A stretch of DNA of 15,861 bases, taken from SHYQ01 sp041674525. GTDB taxonomy: Bacteria; Chloroflexota; Dehalococcoidia; UBA2979. The notes under the pieces were generated by a model. It had not been told where the DNA came from, made no database searches, and saw only the letters and a list, made by a program, of their open reading frames with translations. The stretch is from the NCBI GenBank assembly GCA_041674525.1, contig JBAYVN010000055.1, positions 1 through 15,861 on the forward strand, written 5' to 3'. Position numbers and translations under genes: made by a program. Positions 8,467 through 15,861 of the stretch are shown in pieces. Each line of letters opens with the position of its first letter. The stretch's first letter is position 1.

Positions 8467-9657
8467 TTAACCGAGGGCGCCAGCCTTCCTGAGCGCGATC
8501 ACCTCAGCCGGGGCGTAGCCGAGCTCGCCGAGGATCTCGTCCGTGTGCTCGCCCCGGTGGGGTGCCGGGCTGTGCAGCCAGGGCTCGCCGGCGGTGGCGG
8601 ACATCCTGAACGGCAGGCCCACCGCCTTGACCTCGCCCACGCCGGGCTGGTGGTACTGGGCGATCATGTCGTTGGCGAGGATCTGCGGGTCGTCGAAGAC
8701 CTCTTCGATGTCCTTGACGATGCTGTTCGTGTGCCCGGCGGCCTTGAACATCGCCTCCCAGTCGGCGGCGGGCTTCGTCAGGAAGTGGCGCGAGAGGATC
8801 TCGGCGATCGCGTCGATCTGCTCCGCGCGGCTCTCAGGCGTCTTGAACCGGGGATCGTGCGTGAGTTCATCGAGCTTCAGCGTCTCGCAGAGGTTCTCCC
8901 ATCGCGGGCCGATGTTGATGTACATGTTGAGGATGTAGCGGCCATCGGCGCAGCGGTAGATGAACGGCAGCCCGGTCGCGCGCGCTGCGTACCGGCCGTC
9001 GAAGCCGAGGACCTTCGTCATCTGCGCCGCGTGCAGCGAGACGCCGGTCTGCAGCAGGCTCACCTCGATCTTCTGGCCCATGCCGGTGCGCTCGCGCTCC
9101 CGCAACGCGAGCGTCACGGCGTACGCCGCGAGCATGGAGGTGCCCATGTCGAAGTGGTACAGGTGCGTGTGCGCCGGCGGCGGCTGCCCCGGCTCTTGGC
9201 GCCCCGCGATATCGCCGATGCGCGCCTGGATCACGATGTCAACGCCGGGCAGGTCCGCGTCCGGGCCGTCGTCGCCGTACCCGGTGAGCGACACGTAGAT
9301 CAGTCGCGGGTTGATCGCGGCGAGCTCCTCGTACGTGAAGCCGCGCCGCCGGCGCGTGTCCACGCGCATGTTGATGATCAGCACGTCCGCCCACTGGAGG
9401 AGGCGGTACGCCGCCTCCTTGCCGCCGGGCGTCGTGATGTCCAGCGTCGCGGAGCGCTTGTTCCGGTTGAACGCCAGGAAGCCGATGCTCAGGTCGTCCG
9501 CGCCGGGCACCGGCACGAGGCGGCGCGCGCTGTCTCCCTCGGGGGACTCCATCTTGATGACTTCGGCGCCCTGGTCGGCCAGTAGCTGCGCCGCAAACGG
9601 CCCCGCCAGCACCGTGGCGAAATCAACAACTCGGATGTCCGAAAGCGGCAGCGGCAT
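8467..9657 (-). CDS. CaiB/BaiF (family III) CoA-transferase
   Basis: The 396-residue protein begins PLSDIRVVDFATVLAGPFAAQLLADQGAEVIK in effect, the hallmark N-terminus of the family (residues 4-35), followed by NRNKRS (64-69) and GYGDDGPDADLPGVD (126-140). HFDMGTSMLAA places D170 where family III enzymes carry the catalytic Asp (Asp169 in formyl-CoA transferase) that forms the acyl-enzyme anhydride. The reaction moves CoA from one acyl-CoA to another carboxylate in the cytoplasm; the substrate pair is unknown. The ATG at 9657 has AGGAG six bases upstream; the frame is open for 34 further codons but these are Arg-rich, unlike the family. It heads a probable unit with the aldolase downstream. 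Confidence 0.94.
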   Translation of the reverse strand: MPLPLSDIRVVDFATVLAGPFAAQLLADQGAEVIKMESPEGDSARRLVPVPGADDLSIGFLAFNRNKRSATLDITTPGGKEAAYRLLQWADVLIINMRVDTRRRRGFTYEELAAINPRLIYVSLTGYGDDGPDADLPGVDIVIQARIGDIAGRQEPGQPPPAHTHLYHFDMGTSMLAAYAVTLALRERERTGMGQKIEVSLLQTGVSLHAAQMTKVLGFDGRYAARATGLPFIYRCADGRYILNMYINIGPRWENLCETLKLDELTHDPRFKTPESRAEQIDAIAEILSRHFLTKPAADWEAMFKAAGHTNSIVKDIEEVFDDPQILANDMIAQYHQPGVGEVKAVGLPFRMSATAGEPWLHSPAPHRGEHTDEILGELGYAPAEVIALRKAGALG

Positions 9658-9739
9658 CGCTGTCTCCTGACAGTGTTGAACCGCCCGGATGAGTGAGCCT
9701 CTTCGACCGGATCGAGTTCGGCTCTCACGGGACCAGCCG

Positions 9740-9785
9740 GGAAAGAAGCGGCGCCGCAACGACCCGTGAGGATCGTTGCAGCGCC
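9740..9785 (-). terminator. Intrinsic terminator after the LLM-class oxidoreductase gene
   Basis: GGCGCCGCAACGA (9750-9762) pairs with TCGTTGCAGCGCC (9773-9785) with one mismatch, around a loop of 10 nt. On the minus strand the stem is followed by GCTTCTTTCCC, a T-rich tail. It lies 20 bp beyond the oxidoreductase stop codon, so that gene is probably transcribed separately from the CoA-transferase downstream. Confidence 0.75.
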
Positions 9786-9805
9786 GTTGCCAGCGTACGG
9801 GAGGC

Positions 9806-10951
9806 TTACGCCTTGGCCGCGCTCGCGGCGCTCGCCGCCCGGATCGGACCGTCCATCGAGTGGATGTCGTCGCCGTACGGCCGGTAGAGCTTGCCGTTGA
9901 AGTCCATCTCGATCGGCGTCGTGTCCTTGCTGAGCTTGGGCAGGACGTGCTCCGCGACCAACTCCATCTGCTGCAGCTGGAGCTGGAGGTTGTTCATGCC
10001 GCGGAAGTTGTACGAGGGGAGCCAGATGACCGCGAGGTCCATGCCCATGGCCTCCTGCCGGCGCAGGTGGTCGACGAACTCGTCCACGTGCGTCAGGTGG
10101 TAGTCGGACATGTACACGCGCTCTTCGCCCTCGGCCACGCGAGCGACCGGGGCGGTCGGGCGGTCCACGCCGCGCGGCGTGACGCCCTTCGTCACCACCT
10201 CGCCCGCTTCCTCGCGGCTGGTGGTGAGGTGCGCGCGGTCCATGGCCATCAGGAACGGCTTGCCGAGGCGGCCGTTCTCCTTCCAGCGGCGGTCGAGGTC
10301 CTTCATGTCCGTCTCGAAGGCCGCGACGGCCTCTTCGCTCGCGCCCTGGCCGAAGCTGCCGATCGATCCCTGGTAGAGCTTCGCGATGTCGCGGCGCGGG
10401 CCGGGGCCGTGCGACCCGTAGATGATCGGCGGGTACGGCTGCGTGGTGGGGCGCACGGAGATCGTCATGTCCGTGAAGTCCGCGTACTTGCCGTGGAAGG
10501 ACGCGACCTGGTTCTCCCACAGCTCGCGCATGCAGGCCACGTACTCGCGCGTCATCTCGCCGCGCTTGGTGACGTCCAGGCCCAACGAGGCGAACTCCTG
10601 CTCCACGTAGCCGGAGCCGGCGCCGATCATCAGGCGCCCGCCCGAGAGCGAGTCCAGCGTGGCGGCCATCTTGGCCTGCAGCACGGGCGGGCGGTAGGGG
10701 ATCACGTTGATCGTCTGCGTCAGGATCGGCTTCCAGCCCTGCGCATTCGTGACGGCGGCGACGTAGCACATCGCCATGTACTGCTCCATGTAGCCGTTGC
10801 CCATGCCGGCGTACTGGTTGCGCGTGATGATCACGTGGTCAACGAAGGACAGGGCATCGAAGCCGAGCTCCTTGGCCTTCAGGCAGACGTCCCAGATGGC
10901 GTCGTCACGAAACCATCGTGCGTAGTTCGGAATCATCAGCCCGATTTTCAC
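9806..10951 (-). CDS. LLM-class flavin-dependent oxidoreductase
   Basis: The 381-residue protein has the luciferase-like monooxygenase fold pattern: MKIGLMIPN at the start, LGFDALSFVDHV (29-40), LDSLSGGRLMIGAGSGYVEQEF (99-120), which is the strongest family signature, and RPTTQPYPPIIYGS (167-180). Family members use FMNH2 or cofactor F420 to oxygenate or oxidise alkanes, sulfonates, nitrilotriacetate and similar compounds, or act as F420-dependent dehydrogenases. Cofactor and substrate cannot be told here. The segment at about 235-300 (EEAGEVVTKGVTPRGVDRP onwards) is an insertion-like stretch I do not recognise. The start is GTG at 10951, with AAGGA 7 bases upstream and the family's usual MKIG opening. 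It has its own promoter and terminator. Confidence 0.9.
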   Translation of the reverse strand: MKIGLMIPNYARWFRDDAIWDVCLKAKELGFDALSFVDHVIITRNQYAGMGNGYMEQYMAMCYVAAVTNAQGWKPILTQTINVIPYRPPVLQAKMAATLDSLSGGRLMIGAGSGYVEQEFASLGLDVTKRGEMTREYVACMRELWENQVASFHGKYADFTDMTISVRPTTQPYPPIIYGSHGPGPRRDIAKLYQGSIGSFGQGASEEAVAAFETDMKDLDRRWKENGRLGKPFLMAMDRAHLTTSREEAGEVVTKGVTPRGVDRPTAPVARVAEGEERVYMSDYHLTHVDEFVDHLRRQEAMGMDLAVIWLPSYNFRGMNNLQLQLQQMELVAEHVLPKLSKDTTPIEMDFNGKLYRPYGDDIHSMDGPIRAASAASAAKA

Positions 10952-11027
10952 AGTGCGGTCCTTCGTCTACGTGGTGCGCCCGCGTTCGCGGCCCGTACGC
11001 ACCGTGCTGCTGGTGATGTTCCCCGGA

Positions 11028-11057
11028 CTTATAGCGCCCTCGAGCGGGGCCAGTCAA
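11028..11057 (-). promoter_or_regulatory. Promoter of the LLM-class oxidoreductase gene
   Basis: On the minus strand TTGACT (11052-11057) and TATAAG (11028-11033) each match the sigma-70 consensus at five of six bases, with an 18-bp spacer (17 if the -10 is read as CTATAA). The start of transcription would be near 11021, leaving a leader of about 70 nt. Confidence 0.7.
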
Positions 11058-11113
11058 TACGCGTGTGATGCGTGCCGGAGATCCGTGGCGGAGCGGCGAC
11101 GGTCGACCCGCGC

Positions 11114-11150
11114 GGCCGGCCGAGCGCGTCGTACGCGCCTCGGGCCGGCC
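11114..11150. other. Very stable hairpin between the second SBP and the oxidoreductase
   Basis: GGCCGGCCGAGCGCGT (11114-11129) pairs with the complementary arm at 11133-11150 through 16 base pairs and two single-base bulges, closing on a 3-nt loop. It lies about 105 bp beyond the stop of the second solute-binding protein gene and upstream of the oxidoreductase promoter. It could end transcription of the transporter unit, but no T-tract follows on either strand, so a processing or attenuation role is as likely. The rest of 10952-11254 holds only the oxidoreductase promoter and leader; I see no gene there. Confidence 0.5.
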
Positions 11151-11254
11151 TGCGCGAGACGTCGATCTCGTGCAGGCCGGCACAGGCTCAGGTCAGCGCA
11201 CGGCCGCGCGGACCATCGTGATGCGCTTCGTAGCGCGCCTGTTGACGAGGCCCG

Positions 11255-13042
11255 TCACGAGACGAAGCCGAGGGAGCCCCGGAGGGCGGAGCTCCGTCCC
11301 GAAGCCCACGGACCCACAAACTGGTCATAGCCCTGGACGTTGGGCTGGATCAGCGTGGTCGAGGGGAACAGGTTGAACGTGATCATCGGCATCCACTCGT
11401 TGAAGAACTTCTCCATGAAGCCGCCCGGTCCCTGGAAGATCGCGGCGCGCTCCTTGGCGTCCAGCGTGACGAGTGCCTTCTCGATCATCGCGTCAGCTTC
11501 CTTGTTCTCGAAGCTTCCGTAGTTGCGGACGCCCTTCGAGTGGAAGTTGGAGTACGCCTCGGAACCGATGTCCCGCTGCGCGCCGATGGCGTACGAGACA
11601 GCCTGGATGCTCTTGTCCGCCTGCGCCTTCGCGAACGATGCGACGTCCGGCGAGGTCTTGATCGTGATCTTTACGTTCGGCCAGAGCTGCTGCATCTGCG
11701 ACTGGAAGCGCAGGGCGTTCTCCTTGGTGGCGTCGCTGAACGACCACCCCGGCGATGTCAGCATCTCGAAGGTGATCCCGTCGCCCTTGTCGTGTCCGGC
11801 GGCAGACATCATCTTCACCGCGTCCTCGCGGTCCTTCGCCTTCGTGGCGGGGTTGTACCCGGGGAGGGTCTTGACCTTCTCCTCGTTCCACGACTCCGGG
11901 AAGTAGGAGTGGAGCCCCATCAGGTAGCCCCAGCCCGAGCCGTAGTAGCCGTCGCCGATCTCCTGGTAGTTCGCCGCCAGCTGCATGGCCTTGCGCACGC
12001 GGAAGTCACCGAACGCGCCGTACTTGAAGTTCGGGCGGAAGTGGTGCCACGAGATGCCGATGCCCTTGTAGAGCAGCACGTCCGGACGCGCCGTCTGGAC
12101 GGTCTTGATGTCCTGCTGCGATGCAGCCGTGAGGATGCTGAACTGCTTGCTGATGAACCCGGCGATCTGCGCCCCGCGGTCGGCGGTGACGGTGTTGATG
12201 ATCTTGTCGATGTGCGGCTGGCCCGGGCGGCGGTAGCCCTGGAACCGCGTGTAAACCTCGCGTACGCCGGGCACGAACTCCGTCAGCTGGAACGCCGAGA
12301 GACCGGCGAGCTTCATCGGATCCTTGAACCCGACCTCCACCACGCCCTTCGGCATCATCATGTTGCGGTGGTCCACCATGTTGATCAGGAAGGCGCTGGA
12401 GGGTGCCTTCAGCGTCACCCGCGCGGTGTACTTATCGACGACCTCGATCTTGTCCATCGCAGTGAACCAGTCGGCGTGGAGGAACGCTCCCTTCGGGATG
12501 CCCTCCGCGGCGGCGGTGCTGCCCACGGTCCGGTTCATGTTGAACGCGAGGTCTTCGGCGTCGAACTCCCGTCCGTTCCACGGCGCGACGTTGTGGAGCT
12601 TGGTTCCCTTCGCGACGTGGAAGACGATGTGCGTGGAGTCCGGGACCTCCCACTTCTCGATCAGGTTCGCCTGGGGCTCCCCCGTGTAGGGGTCCGCGAT
12701 CAGCGGGCCCTCGCTGATGGTCTGCCAGAAGGACGTGTTGGTGGTGTGCATGTCCTGCGTGGACGAGGTGGCCGTGATGGGCTCCGTCCACGTCCCGCCG
12801 TCCTTGATCGTCCCCTTCACCACGGGGACGCCCGGGCGCCCCGGGGCCGCGGCGGGGCCCGTGCCACCGGCGGCCGGCGAGGCCTGCGGCGTCCCGGCGG
12901 CCGGCCTTGGCGTTGAGCCGCAGCCCACCAGCGCCGTCCCCGCGAGGCCCGCGCCCGTCAGCAGACCGCCGCGGATCAGCCCCCTCCGGCCCATCCGCGC
13001 GGTGCGCCGGCTGAGCCACACATTCGAATCCGATCCCGTCAT
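11255..13042 (-). CDS. Tat-exported lipoprotein: ABC transporter substrate-binding protein, family 5 (paralogue)
   Basis: The 595-residue protein has GRRGLIR (18-24) as the twin-arginine region, a hydrophobic helix, the lipobox LVGC with C41, and an Ala/Pro/Gly linker to about 70. The SBP_bac_5 domain follows, with the signature at about 143-171 (AKGTKLHNVAPWNG, then DAEDLAFNMNR). It shares long identical blocks with the product of 3992-5764, such as PGVPVVKG, IEKWEVPDSTH, HNVAPWNGR, VVEVGFKDPMK and GFISKQFS. The last 15 or so residues after GPW differ. It should deliver its ligand to the two permeases encoded just upstream. The ATG at 13042 has GGAGGGG 7 bases upstream, almost the same translation start context as the paralogue. 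It has its own promoter in the 164-bp gap after the permeases, so it can be expressed above them, as is common for binding proteins. Confidence 0.93.
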   Translation of the reverse strand: MTGSDSNVWLSRRTARMGRRGLIRGGLLTGAGLAGTALVGCGSTPRPAAGTPQASPAAGGTGPAAAPGRPGVPVVKGTIKDGGTWTEPITATSSTQDMHTTNTSFWQTISEGPLIADPYTGEPQANLIEKWEVPDSTHIVFHVAKGTKLHNVAPWNGREFDAEDLAFNMNRTVGSTAAAEGIPKGAFLHADWFTAMDKIEVVDKYTARVTLKAPSSAFLINMVDHRNMMMPKGVVEVGFKDPMKLAGLSAFQLTEFVPGVREVYTRFQGYRRPGQPHIDKIINTVTADRGAQIAGFISKQFSILTAASQQDIKTVQTARPDVLLYKGIGISWHHFRPNFKYGAFGDFRVRKAMQLAANYQEIGDGYYGSGWGYLMGLHSYFPESWNEEKVKTLPGYNPATKAKDREDAVKMMSAAGHDKGDGITFEMLTSPGWSFSDATKENALRFQSQMQQLWPNVKITIKTSPDVASFAKAQADKSIQAVSYAIGAQRDIGSEAYSNFHSKGVRNYGSFENKEADAMIEKALVTLDAKERAAIFQGPGGFMEKFFNEWMPMITFNLFPSTTLIQPNVQGYDQFVGPWASGRSSALRGSLGFVS

Positions 13043-13106
13043 CCGAGTTCCCCTCCGGTATATTCCACACGTGCGAGATAACACGCGTGATGCTCCCGCC
13101 CGACTC

Positions 13107-13134
13107 ATCTTAGGTGGGCGCATTGCAGTGTCAA
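13107..13134 (-). promoter_or_regulatory. Promoter of the second solute-binding protein gene
   Basis: The minus strand carries a perfect TTGACA (13129-13134) and TAAGAT (13107-13112, 4 of 6) with a 16-bp spacer. The leader would be about 55-60 nt. Its presence between permease and binding-protein genes allows separate, stronger transcription of the binding protein. Confidence 0.65.
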
Positions 13135-13206
13135 CGGGACCGGCTGCCGGTCCGAGGGGCGCTTGATGCGCGGGTGGCCCGCTCGACGGGTCGAGGTGAA
13201 GGGGGC

Positions 13207-14145
13207 CTAGCGTGTCCCTCGCAGCCGTGGGTCGAGCTCGTCGCGCAGGGCGTCGCCGAACATGTTCGCTCCGAAGACCACGAGGCTGAGCGCGACCGCC
13301 GGGGCCCAGAGCAGCCACGGCGCGGCGAACATGTACGCGCGCCCTTCGGCGGCGAGCATGCCGCCCCACGACGGCGCGGGCGGCAGAATGCCGTAGCCGA
13401 GGAAGCTCAGGGTGGACTCCGCGAGGATAAAGCGGCCAAAGCCCAGCGACGCTACGACGATGATGGGCGACACGATATTCGGAAGGATGTGCCGGAACAT
13501 CAGCCGCGCGTCGGTCGCGCCCAGCGCGCGGGCGGCGGCCACATACTCGCTGTTCGCGATCTGGGTGGTGGCGCTGCGCATCACGCGCGACTCCGAGATG
13601 GAGGCCGGGAGCGCCAGCGCGATGACGATGTTCGTCAGGCTCACGCCGAGCACCGTCATGATCACGATCAGCAGGATCAGCCCCGGGATCGCCTGCACGG
13701 CATCCACGACGCGCTGCACCAGGTAGTCGAACGTGCCGCCGAAGAAGGCGCTCGCGACGCCGACGATTGTCGCGGGGATCACGGCCAGCAGCACGGCGCC
13801 GATGCCCACGTACAGCGATACCCGCGCCCCGTAGATCAGGCGGCTGAAGATGTCGCGTCCGAACTGGTCCGTGCCGGCCAGATGCGCCGCGCCCGGCGCC
13901 ATCAGCGCCTCGCGTTGCGCCTGGGCGAGCGGGTCGGCAGGCGCGATGACGCTCGCGAACGCCGCAACCAGCACCAGCGTGAGGATGACCAGCGCGCCGA
14001 ACGTGCCCAGCGGCTGCCGACGGGCGAACCGGAAGATCCCGCCCACCACGGGCACGCGCATGCCCCGAGCCGGACGATTCAAGGCCGTTGCGGTGCTCGT
14101 CACTGCGGTCCGCCCGATCCCCATGTCGTGTTCGCTATTGGTCAC
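13207..14145 (-). CDS. ABC transporter permease, DppC/OppC-like
   Basis: The 312-residue inner-membrane protein has a cytoplasmic N-terminus, a first TM helix at about 48-68, then LAGTDQFGRDIFSRLIYGAR (89-108), a segment characteristic of DppC/OppC. Further TM helices follow, with the EAA loop that contacts the ATPase at about 200-224 (EYVAAARALGATDARLMF, then LPN). The C-terminus DELDPRLRG is typical. It pairs with the DppB-like protein to form the transport channel. The start is GTG at 14145, 13 bp after the upstream permease stop. The Shine-Dalgarno is weak (GGTGA, close to the start), so translation is probably coupled; ATG at 14124 is an alternative start. Confidence 0.93.
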   Translation of the reverse strand: MTNSEHDMGIGRTAVTSTATALNRPARGMRVPVVGGIFRFARRQPLGTFGALVILTLVLVAAFASVIAPADPLAQAQREALMAPGAAHLAGTDQFGRDIFSRLIYGARVSLYVGIGAVLLAVIPATIVGVASAFFGGTFDYLVQRVVDAVQAIPGLILLIVIMTVLGVSLTNIVIALALPASISESRVMRSATTQIANSEYVAAARALGATDARLMFRHILPNIVSPIIVVASLGFGRFILAESTLSFLGYGILPPAPSWGGMLAAEGRAYMFAAPWLLWAPAVALSLVVFGANMFGDALRDELDPRLRGTR

Positions 14146-14158
14146 GATTCACCGCAGC

Positions 14159-15109
14159 TCATGAATACCGGATACGTGGATCGAGATACCCGTACGTGAG
14201 GTCCACGGCCAGGTTCGTGAACATGATCAGCAACCCGACCGACACCACCACACCCTGCACGATCGGGTAGTCGCGCTTCACCAGCGAGTCGAGCAGCAAC
14301 CGCCCCAGCCCGGGCAGGGCGAAGATGCTCTCCGTGATCACCGATCCGCCGATGAGCGCCGTCAGCTGCAGGCCCAGGAGCGTGACCACCGGGATCAGCG
14401 CGTTCTTCAGCCCGTGCCGGAGGACCACGGTGAAGCCCGAGAGGCCCTTCGCGCGCGCCGTGCGGATGTAGTCCTGCTGCAGGACGTCCAGCATCGTCGT
14501 GCGCATCATCCTCGCGATGCTCGCGGATAGCAGCACACCCAGCACGCCCGCGGCCGGCAGCACGATCTGCAGGTTCTGTACGGGATCCTCCAGGAAGCTC
14601 TTGTACTGGAACGGCAGCGAAACCTTGAACCAAAGAGCCGGGAGGATCACGATCGAGGTGGCAACCACGAAGCTGGGCAGGCTGATGCCCAGGATCGACA
14701 TCGAGCGCAGGAAGTAGTCGAGCAGCGAGTTGCGCCTCACCGCCGATACCACGCCGAGCGGGATCGAGACGAGCACCGATACTGCGATCGCGATCGCCGC
14801 CACCTGCGCCGTCACCTGCGCCCGGCCCGCGATGATCTCCGTCACGGACCGCTTGTCCCAGAGCGAGACGCCCAGGTCGCCCTGCACAACCCCGAGCACG
14901 TAGCGCCCGTACTGGATCGGGAGCGGGATGTCCAGGCCGAGCGCGTGCGTGAACTCCGCGCGGGCCTCGGGGGTGTTCGTGCCGCCGTCCTCCAGGAGGA
15001 TGTCGACGATGTTGCCGGGGAGCATGCGGACCATTAGGACGACCATGAACAGGAGCACCAGGACGGTCGGGATCATCCCGATCAGTCGCCGTGCTGCGTA
15101 TCTCGCCAT
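14159..15109 (-). CDS. ABC transporter permease, DppB/OppB-like
   Basis: The 316-residue inner-membrane protein opens MARYAARRLIGMIPTVLVLL, the usual DppB start with the first TM helix. It continues with QYGRYVLGVVQGDLGVSL (66-83), a conserved DppB segment, and then five more TM helices. The EAA loop is at about 213-240 (DYIRTARAKGLSG, then NALIP). PGLGRLLLDSLVKRDYPIVQG (266-286) and the ending DLTYGYLDPRIRYS are also characteristic. The ATG at 15109 has AGGAG 7 bases upstream; the open frame extends 81 codons further but as a low-complexity Arg-rich shadow. It is the first gene of the transporter unit DppB-DppC-SBP. No ATPase gene follows in this window. Confidence 0.94.
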   Translation of the reverse strand: MARYAARRLIGMIPTVLVLLFMVVLMVRMLPGNIVDILLEDGGTNTPEARAEFTHALGLDIPLPIQYGRYVLGVVQGDLGVSLWDKRSVTEIIAGRAQVTAQVAAIAIAVSVLVSIPLGVVSAVRRNSLLDYFLRSMSILGISLPSFVVATSIVILPALWFKVSLPFQYKSFLEDPVQNLQIVLPAAGVLGVLLSASIARMMRTTMLDVLQQDYIRTARAKGLSGFTVVLRHGLKNALIPVVTLLGLQLTALIGGSVITESIFALPGLGRLLLDSLVKRDYPIVQGVVVSVGLLIMFTNLAVDLTYGYLDPRIRYS

Positions 15110-15401
15110 GCTGCTGCTCCTACCCGAACCGGTGAGACCGTCCAGGGCCCCGGGGTGGTCCGCGGCGCCAGCGGAACCTGTCGTGCGACGCCGCGAGCGT
15201 AGTCGCGCATTATTACGTTCGTCAATATAACGTTCGTCGGTCCCGTCGCGGATGCCCGAACGCGACCCTGCACGGCCCTGCACGCCGGCGCTGCCTGCCC
15301 GGGCGCTCGACGTCGGCCGGAGTCGCTGCGGTCGCCGAGTGTCCCGGCCCACCGCTGGCTCGCACGGGCCAGCGTCCGCCTTCCGGCGGCCGCGCGGCTC
15401 G
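15110..15401. other. Upstream region of the transporter unit
   Basis: There is no gene in this stretch. It follows the carboxyltransferase stop and precedes the DppB-like gene. Small hairpins lie next to the carboxyltransferase stop, CCGCC-GGAA-GGCGG on the minus strand (15378-15391) and CGCTGG/CCAGCG (about 15354-15375), but neither has a T-tract. An AT-rich island at 15207-15232 with repeated motifs is described separately and is the likely promoter/operator zone. Confidence 0.5.
15211..15238 (-). promoter_or_regulatory. Repeated GACGAACGT sites, likely operator/promoter of the transporter unit
   Basis: On the minus strand GACGAACGT occurs twice, at 15230-15238 and 15215-15223, 15 bp apart. 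The same bases also form an inverted repeat ACGTT-N9-AACGT (15215-15233). TATATT lies between the copies and TAATAAT directly after the second, either of which could serve as a -10 element; no good -35 is visible. This is the most AT-rich patch in the neighbourhood and sits about 100 bp before the DppB-like start. A TetR- or GntR-type repressor site would look like this, but no regulator gene is in view. Confidence 0.45.
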
Positions 15402-15861
15402 CTACAGCGGCATGTTGCCGTGCTTCTTCGGGAGCACGGGGGTCGACTTCGTGCGCAGCAGCTCCAGGGCGTGGGCGATCTTCTTGCGCGTCTCCGCCGG
15501 GTCGATCACGTCGTCGATGTCGCCCTGGGCGGCGGCGATGTACGGGTGCTCCAGCCGCTGCTGGTACTCCACGACCAGCCGTGCGCGTTCCGCGGCGGGG
15601 TCATCGGCGGCCTGGATCTCGCGGCGGTTGATGATGTTGACCGCCTGCGTGCCCGCCATCACGGCGATCGCCGCCCCGGGCCACGCGTAGTTCACGTCGG
15701 CATCGAGGTGCTTGGAGCCCATGGCCACGTACGCGCCCCCGAACGCCTTGCGCAGGATCACCGTGATCTTCGGCACGGTGGCGGCGGCGTACGCGTACAC
15801 CAGCTTCGCGCCGTGGGCGATGATCCCGCCGTACTCCTGCGAGACGCCCGGCAGGAAGCCG
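15402..15861 (-). CDS. Acyl-CoA carboxylase, carboxyltransferase (beta) subunit, C-terminal part
   Basis: The gene is cut by the window edge; about 152 C-terminal residues are present. The sequence runs GFLPGVSQEYGGIIAHGAKL, then VYAYAAATVPKITVILRKAFGGAY, SKHLDADVNYAWPGAAIAVM and the ending TPVLPKKHGNMPL. This matches the C-terminal half of propionyl-CoA/acetyl-CoA/methylcrotonyl-CoA carboxylase beta subunits, which transfer carboxyl from carboxybiotin to the acyl-CoA. Methylmalonyl-CoA decarboxylase alpha subunits share this domain and cannot be excluded from the visible part. PccB-like function is the best guess because of the AFGGAY...SKHL...NYAWP block. The open frame runs unbroken to the edge, so the GTG at 15800 is internal, not a start. 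Confidence 0.93.
   Translation of the reverse strand, partial: GFLPGVSQEYGGIIAHGAKLVYAYAAATVPKITVILRKAFGGAYVAMGSKHLDADVNYAWPGAAIAVMAGTQAVNIINRREIQAADDPAAERARLVVEYQQRLEHPYIAAAQGDIDDVIDPAETRKKIAHALELLRTKSTPVLPKKHGNMPL

Noticed and set aside
9776..11068. Long plus-strand frame opposite the LLM-class oxidoreductase
   Set aside because: It is a mirror-frame artefact; the minus strand carries the family signatures, promoter and Shine-Dalgarno. The similar frames opposite the second binding protein (11540-12916) and the DppC-like permease (13114-14199) were rejected for the same reason.
11255..11310. Frameshift at the C-terminus of the second binding protein
   Set aside because: The last residues differ from the paralogue after GPW, but no other frame restores similarity by eye, so ordinary divergence is enough.

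Overview
The window is GC-rich, densely coded bacterial DNA with Shine-Dalgarno sites ahead of most genes. Tat-type lipoprotein signals on large family 5 solute-binding proteins, an LLM-class flavin monooxygenase-like protein, a CaiB/BaiF CoA-transferase, an HpcH/HpaI aldolase and an RDD/multi-TM protein together suggest a Chloroflexota-like heterotroph (Dehalococcoidia/SAR202 or Thermomicrobia relatives). This placement is an inference from gene content and protein style; no marker gene was compared.

Layout. Positions 1-300 hold a run of imperfect short repeats, a complete tRNA-Gly(CCC) on the minus strand, and just upstream of it a decayed partial copy of the same tRNA. An amidohydrolase (678-1640, minus) follows after about 380 bp in which I see no gene. 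Divergent from it is an RDD-domain multi-TM protein (2134-3612, plus) that looks cut short by a TGA. Next is an orphan Tat-lipoprotein solute-binding protein (3992-5764, plus) with a consensus-hexamer promoter and a strong terminator hairpin. The rest is on the minus strand. Read in the direction of transcription it runs: the 3' end of an acyl-CoA carboxylase carboxyltransferase subunit (15861-15402), two peptide-type ABC permeases (15109-13207), a second solute-binding protein (13042-11255), an LLM-class oxidoreductase (10951-9806), a CaiB/BaiF CoA-transferase (9657-8467), an HpcH/HpaI aldolase (8358-7552) and an ACT-domain malic enzyme (7374-5911).

How they may work together. The two solute-binding proteins are clear paralogues and bracket the oxidoreductase/CoA-transferase/aldolase/malic enzyme block. 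The simplest reading is an uptake-and-degradation neighbourhood: a solute is imported, oxidised by the flavin enzyme or hydrolysed by the amidohydrolase, activated to a CoA thioester, cleaved by the aldolase to a 2-oxoacid such as pyruvate, and fed to central metabolism through malic enzyme and the acyl-CoA carboxylase. The substrate cannot be read from the sequence, and no transporter ATPase is present in the window. I see no CRISPR array, transposase, integrase, phage genes or rRNA. The least explained items are the tRNA-Gly fragment with its neighbouring repeat run, the stop-interrupted RDD gene, and several operator-like repeats in the intergenic regions.
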